Below, piece after piece: positions 20,941 to 23,793 of a stretch of DNA of 23,793 bases. The stretch spans positions 1 through 23,793 of the forward strand of contig JAAOZO010000026.1 of assembly GCA_011605715.1 (NCBI GenBank). Direction: 5' to 3'. Source of the stretch: Nitrososphaerota archaeon. GTDB taxonomy: Archaea; Thermoproteota; EX4484-205; JAAOZO01. The number at the start of each line of letters is the position of its first letter. Within the stretch, counting starts at the first letter, position 1. Below the pieces are notes generated by a model that was not told where the DNA came from, did not search any database, and saw only the letters and a program-made list of their open reading frames with translations. The translations under genes were made by a program, and so were the position numbers.

Positions 20941-21699
20941 ATGTCGAGTGAAGAATTTGAATCAAAGGTTGTACTAAAAGACAGTGAAATCCTTAGGGAT
21001 GCTCTTAAGGTGGTGTCATCCATATCAGATGAAGCGCCAATAAAAGTAAGCAAAGACTCAGTAATTTTAAGAACATTAGACCTTTCAGAAGTTTCGATGA
21101 TCGATATCGTAATACCTTCGCAATCTTTTGAGGAATACGAAGTAAAGAATGAAAATGCTTACGTGATTAAAGTGGAAGACGCTTTAAAATTATTGAAACA
21201 CGCCACTAAGAATCCAATAGCTTTGACATTCCAACAAAACAAGCTACTAGCTGAAATTAGAAGTTCACCTCCTAGAAAATTCTCTTTATCAGTTTTTCAA
21301 AGCGAGAAGAAAGACTTACCTTTACCAAAAGTTTCATACAAGATTTCATTTAAAACTGAACTAGACATAATAAAAGAGGTTGTAGAAGTTGGAAAAGGAA
21401 GGTCAGACAGAATAGAGTTTGAAACAAAAAATGGAAAGGTAAAAATTTCTACGAAGTCTGAAGACATGGTTTATGAAGTTGAACTTTCTCCTGAAGATGG
21501 AACTTTAAAAGAACCAAACATAGAAGAGGAAGGCTCTGCAAAGTACGACATAGGAAGAATATACCAATTCATTTCTTCTTTTAAACCATTGTCAGATGTT
21601 TCTATAAATTTTGGAAAAGACCTTCCTCTGAAAATAACTGGAGAAATATGGGAAGGAATACCTCTAAACTACTTCTTAGCAGCCTTAGTTGAGGAATAA
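20941..21699 (+). CDS. pcn: DNA polymerase sliding clamp (PCNA)
   Basis: Ring-forming clamp that tethers PolB, FEN1, ligase and others to DNA. The 252-residue protein has the two-domain PCNA layout. Domain 1 has LKDALKVV-like ILRDALKVVSSISDEAPIKV and LRTLDLSEVSMIDIVIP (43-59), the interdomain linker is around EKKDLPLPKVSY (about 121-132), and domain 2 ends GRIYQFISSFKPLSDV and IPLNYFLAALVEE, the conserved C-terminus for partner binding. Crenarchaeota often have three PCNA genes; only this one is in the window, so whether the ring is homo- or heterotrimeric is unknown. Confidence 0.94.
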   Translation: MSSEEFESKVVLKDSEILRDALKVVSSISDEAPIKVSKDSVILRTLDLSEVSMIDIVIPSQSFEEYEVKNENAYVIKVEDALKLLKHATKNPIALTFQQNKLLAEIRSSPPRKFSLSVFQSEKKDLPLPKVSYKISFKTELDIIKEVVEVGKGRSDRIEFETKNGKVKISTKSEDMVYEVELSPEDGTLKEPNIEEEGSAKYDIGRIYQFISSFKPLSDVSINFGKDLPLKITGEIWEGIPLNYFLAALVEE

Positions 21700-21704
21700 A
21701 AATA

Positions 21705-23793
21705 CTATAGCCAACCGATTGTTACGTCGGAAACAATTAAAGATGCGTTTGCATTTTCTAGTACTTTAGTATTGTTGCTAGATAAGCTTGAAGTCATGGC
21801 GTGAAACTCTAAGTGCAGAGGATATCTGTAGCTTAGTGGAAATACCTTTGTTTCATTTTGCATCGTGTAAACTACTTCGTTTGGAAGAACTACGATTTTG
21901 TTCAGTCCAAGACCAGGAGTGGTCTTAAACTTAACGTTTCCAAAAGAGTCTACGAGTCTCACCTCAACGGAGGCATTTAGTTCTCTTATGACGCCACTCG
22001 AGTCCTCGTACCTACCGTTGTTAGCGGACAAGCTTAAAACATTAAAAGTAATCGTTCTATTGGGAGCAAATTCGTAGCTATCCTTCCAGCTAGAGTCTTT
22101 CGTCTTATTTACTTCACTGCTAGCGCTTAAGGATATTATCCTTTCAGCAGGGGTATAGTTATAGTTCACTTTAAAGATAGAAACTAACCCATCTGAAGAC
22201 ATAAATACAAATGAGAAATGGGGATCAGAAGGAATTAGATTTTGCTGTCCATCGAAAGCAGATAGAACCAAAAGCTTAGTTAGTACGAAGGTCCTATTGG
22301 GAAGTATAAGGTCAGGGTTACCATAGCTATCAGAAGAAATTAACCCTTGCTTTGCAAGCGATTGAGATAAGTCTCTGTCTCCAAATAAAGTTAGAGTTCT
22401 ATTATGAGTTGGCTCTGTTGGTAAGCCATAACCGATTTCAGCCATCCATATCCACTTTACTTCGTCGCCCCAGTAACCAAACCTTTGCTTATTGTATGCC
22501 CAGAAGTAGTAAGCAAGAAACATGCTTGAAAATACAAGCACGTATGAAACATTGAACTTTTTCATTATGGGTATAGCAATTGTATCATTTGAAATAAAGG
22601 CCTTTCCAACTAAGGCAACTTGTGTAGTGTTAATAGTTGCGTTGTCGATTATAGTAGGTCTATCGCCAAGCGTAGTAATCCAATATCCATAGTCCCACCA
22701 GGCCATTATCACTGAACCGGGTGGAGTATTTTCTCTTAGCCATTCTAAAGCTTGGAACCAATCTGGAAACTCATATGCATATGGTAAGGAAGCACTAGAT
22801 ATCGTTACCGGACCACCAGCATGAGCATAACCAAGAACAATTGAAGGTGCAAGTAGAGAAGTAACAAGGATCGCAATTACTATAGGCGAGATCCACCATG
22901 GGCGCTCAATTGCTCTCTTTAACCTTTTTTCAAAACTTTTAAGAACTTCGCTACTCTGCGCTTTATTGATCAACAAGTAAGCACCGTATGCAGAAAACAC
23001 AGAGCTAAATGGTGAAAATATTAGCTCGAGCCTAACCATCAGAGTTGAGAAGTACAAAGAAGCAAGACCAGAAGACAAAATAAATATGTTGTTAATGTTT
23101 GATAAATCACTGAAAGCAACAACTATTGAAAAAGCAAAAAGAAACAGTGCTAGCCCGTTATCATTAAAAACAGTATACCAACTAGAAACTTTATGTTCAG
23201 CTACAGATTCAACTATTGCTTCTTGAGACCTTATGAATGGGTTGATTATAGCTGCAATCTTACCATAGAGCGAGGAGAGGACGCCTAAATGCACCCCAAC
23301 TAGAGCTAGCAAAATTACAGAGAAGAAGAAGCCTAAGGAAACAAGCAACTTTAGTCTTAGTGTTTGTAGTTTATCTAGCTCCTTCTTCAAAACGACAAAA
23401 ACAAGAGAGAGAACTATTAGTGCCAAGTTTAAAGAAAGAATTTCTGACCTTTCCCTAGGAAACATGGCCGCTATCGAAAGATAGAGACCAAAAGTGGTTG
23501 AAGAAACTAACAACAGCTTATCTAAGTCTGTATTAGAAAATAAAGATATCATTACTGTTAGAAGAGCAATAAGACCAGTAGCAAAAAGATAACCAGTCCA
23601 GCTAATTGAAAGGTAGCCCAACGAAAGGCCAGCAAGAACAGAAAATAAAAAACTCCATTTTTTGTTCTCTTCCTTTACTCCTTTTATAAAGAAGTACAAA
23701 GAGAAGGCGATCAGGGGAATTCCAATAGTTTCATGCTTGAAAAAGCCTAGGTGGGTTCTATCTATTAAACTTCCACTAAAAGCTATAAGAATA
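21705..23793 (-). CDS. aglB: Oligosaccharyltransferase AglB/Stt3, 5' end outside window
   Basis: Membrane enzyme that transfers lipid-linked glycans to Asn in N-x-S/T sequons on the outer face. The frame is open to the window end, so the N-terminus (including the first acidic motif) is missing. TTG 23699 is an internal Leu; residues upstream read DRTHLGFFKHETIGIPLIAF, the second external-loop region. At least eight membrane segments precede the soluble C-terminal domain (below about 22780). The WWDYG sequon-binding motif is AWWDYGYW at about 22680-22703, followed by GDRPTIIDNAT. The second metal motif reads KHE where most homologues have DxE, DxD or DxH. It converges on pcna with a 5 nt gap. 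Confidence 0.9.
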   Translation of the reverse strand, partial: ILIAFSGSLIDRTHLGFFKHETIGIPLIAFSLYFFIKGVKEENKKWSFLFSVLAGLSLGYLSISWTGYLFATGLIALLTVMISLFSNTDLDKLLLVSSTTFGLYLSIAAMFPRERSEILSLNLALIVLSLVFVVLKKELDKLQTLRLKLLVSLGFFFSVILLALVGVHLGVLSSLYGKIAAIINPFIRSQEAIVESVAEHKVSSWYTVFNDNGLALFLFAFSIVVAFSDLSNINNIFILSSGLASLYFSTLMVRLELIFSPFSSVFSAYGAYLLINKAQSSEVLKSFEKRLKRAIERPWWISPIVIAILVTSLLAPSIVLGYAHAGGPVTISSASLPYAYEFPDWFQALEWLRENTPPGSVIMAWWDYGYWITTLGDRPTIIDNATINTTQVALVGKAFISNDTIAIPIMKKFNVSYVLVFSSMFLAYYFWAYNKQRFGYWGDEVKWIWMAEIGYGLPTEPTHNRTLTLFGDRDLSQSLAKQGLISSDSYGNPDLILPNRTFVLTKLLVLSAFDGQQNLIPSDPHFSFVFMSSDGLVSIFKVNYNYTPAERIISLSASSEVNKTKDSSWKDSYEFAPNRTITFNVLSLSANNGRYEDSSGVIRELNASVEVRLVDSFGNVKFKTTPGLGLNKIVVLPNEVVYTMQNETKVFPLSYRYPLHLEFHAMTSSLSSNNTKVLENANASLIVSDVTIGWL

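Noticed and set aside
1..23793. CRISPR arrays, insertion sequences, toxin-antitoxin or defence islands
   Set aside because: No regularly spaced repeats, transposase motifs or terminal inverted repeats were seen; gene content is conserved core.

Overview
The window is chromosomal DNA from an archaeon of the Thermoproteota/TACK type, probably a low-GC thermophile. The evidence is a full archaeal information-processing set: DNA polymerase B1, PCNA, PriS/PriL primase, a GINS subunit, TFS, RpoL, exosome Csl4, RNase P Pop5, Nop10, eL42, eS27, aIF2-alpha and an archaeal uL16/L10e. There is also a DGGGP synthase for ether lipids, an AglB/Stt3 oligosaccharyltransferase, and two different tRNA-splicing endonuclease subunits, which is the heterotetrameric arrangement common in Crenarchaeota. 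Arginine is written mostly AGA/AGG, TTG and GTG starts are common, and many TATA-like boxes lie 25-40 nt before the start codon, which points to leaderless or very short-leader mRNAs. I do not assign a genus. I see no transposon, CRISPR array, prophage, tRNA or rRNA. This is compact core genome, not an island.

Layout. 1-2065 (+): the 3' part of truD (cut by the window edge), a PhoU-like DUF47 gene and the catalytic tRNA-splicing endonuclease subunit. 2125-6450: central and small-molecule metabolism, with an ATP-type phosphofructokinase (+) facing an inositol-1-phosphate synthase (-), a small four-helix membrane protein (-), an agmatinase/arginase-family enzyme (+) and a Gfo/Idh/MocA oxidoreductase (-). 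The oxidoreductase lies 6 nt behind DNA polymerase B1 (-, to about 8997). 9123-13210 (+): Pop5, a small winged-helix protein with a divergent PAC2-like protein, the non-catalytic endonuclease subunit, DGGGP synthase and histidyl-tRNA synthetase (ATGA-coupled). 13211-13635 is the only long stretch without a clear gene. It holds several inverted repeats and a 48-codon open frame.

13636-15371 (+) is a tight operon of uL16/L10e, Csl4, RpoL and a small RNase III-fold protein resembling bacterial Mini-III. 15368-21699 is a version of the archaeal replication-translation cluster: TFS (-), PAC2 (-), Nop10 (+), then priS-GINS-eL42-eS27-aIF2-alpha as one minus-strand operon, with priL (-) and pcna (+) divergent from each other. 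nop10, normally collinear with aIF2-alpha, is inverted here and its 3' end overlaps aIF2-alpha antisense. The window ends inside an AglB/Stt3 gene (-) whose 5' end lies outside.

Together the genes cover replication fork proteins, transcription elongation and RNA decay, tRNA maturation and charging, and translation initiation. The most interesting points are the inverted nop10, the Mini-III-like nuclease beside exosome and RNA polymerase subunits, the winged-helix/PAC2-like pair, the unexplained structured gap before uL16, and a non-canonical metal motif in AglB. I found no convincing wholly new system.
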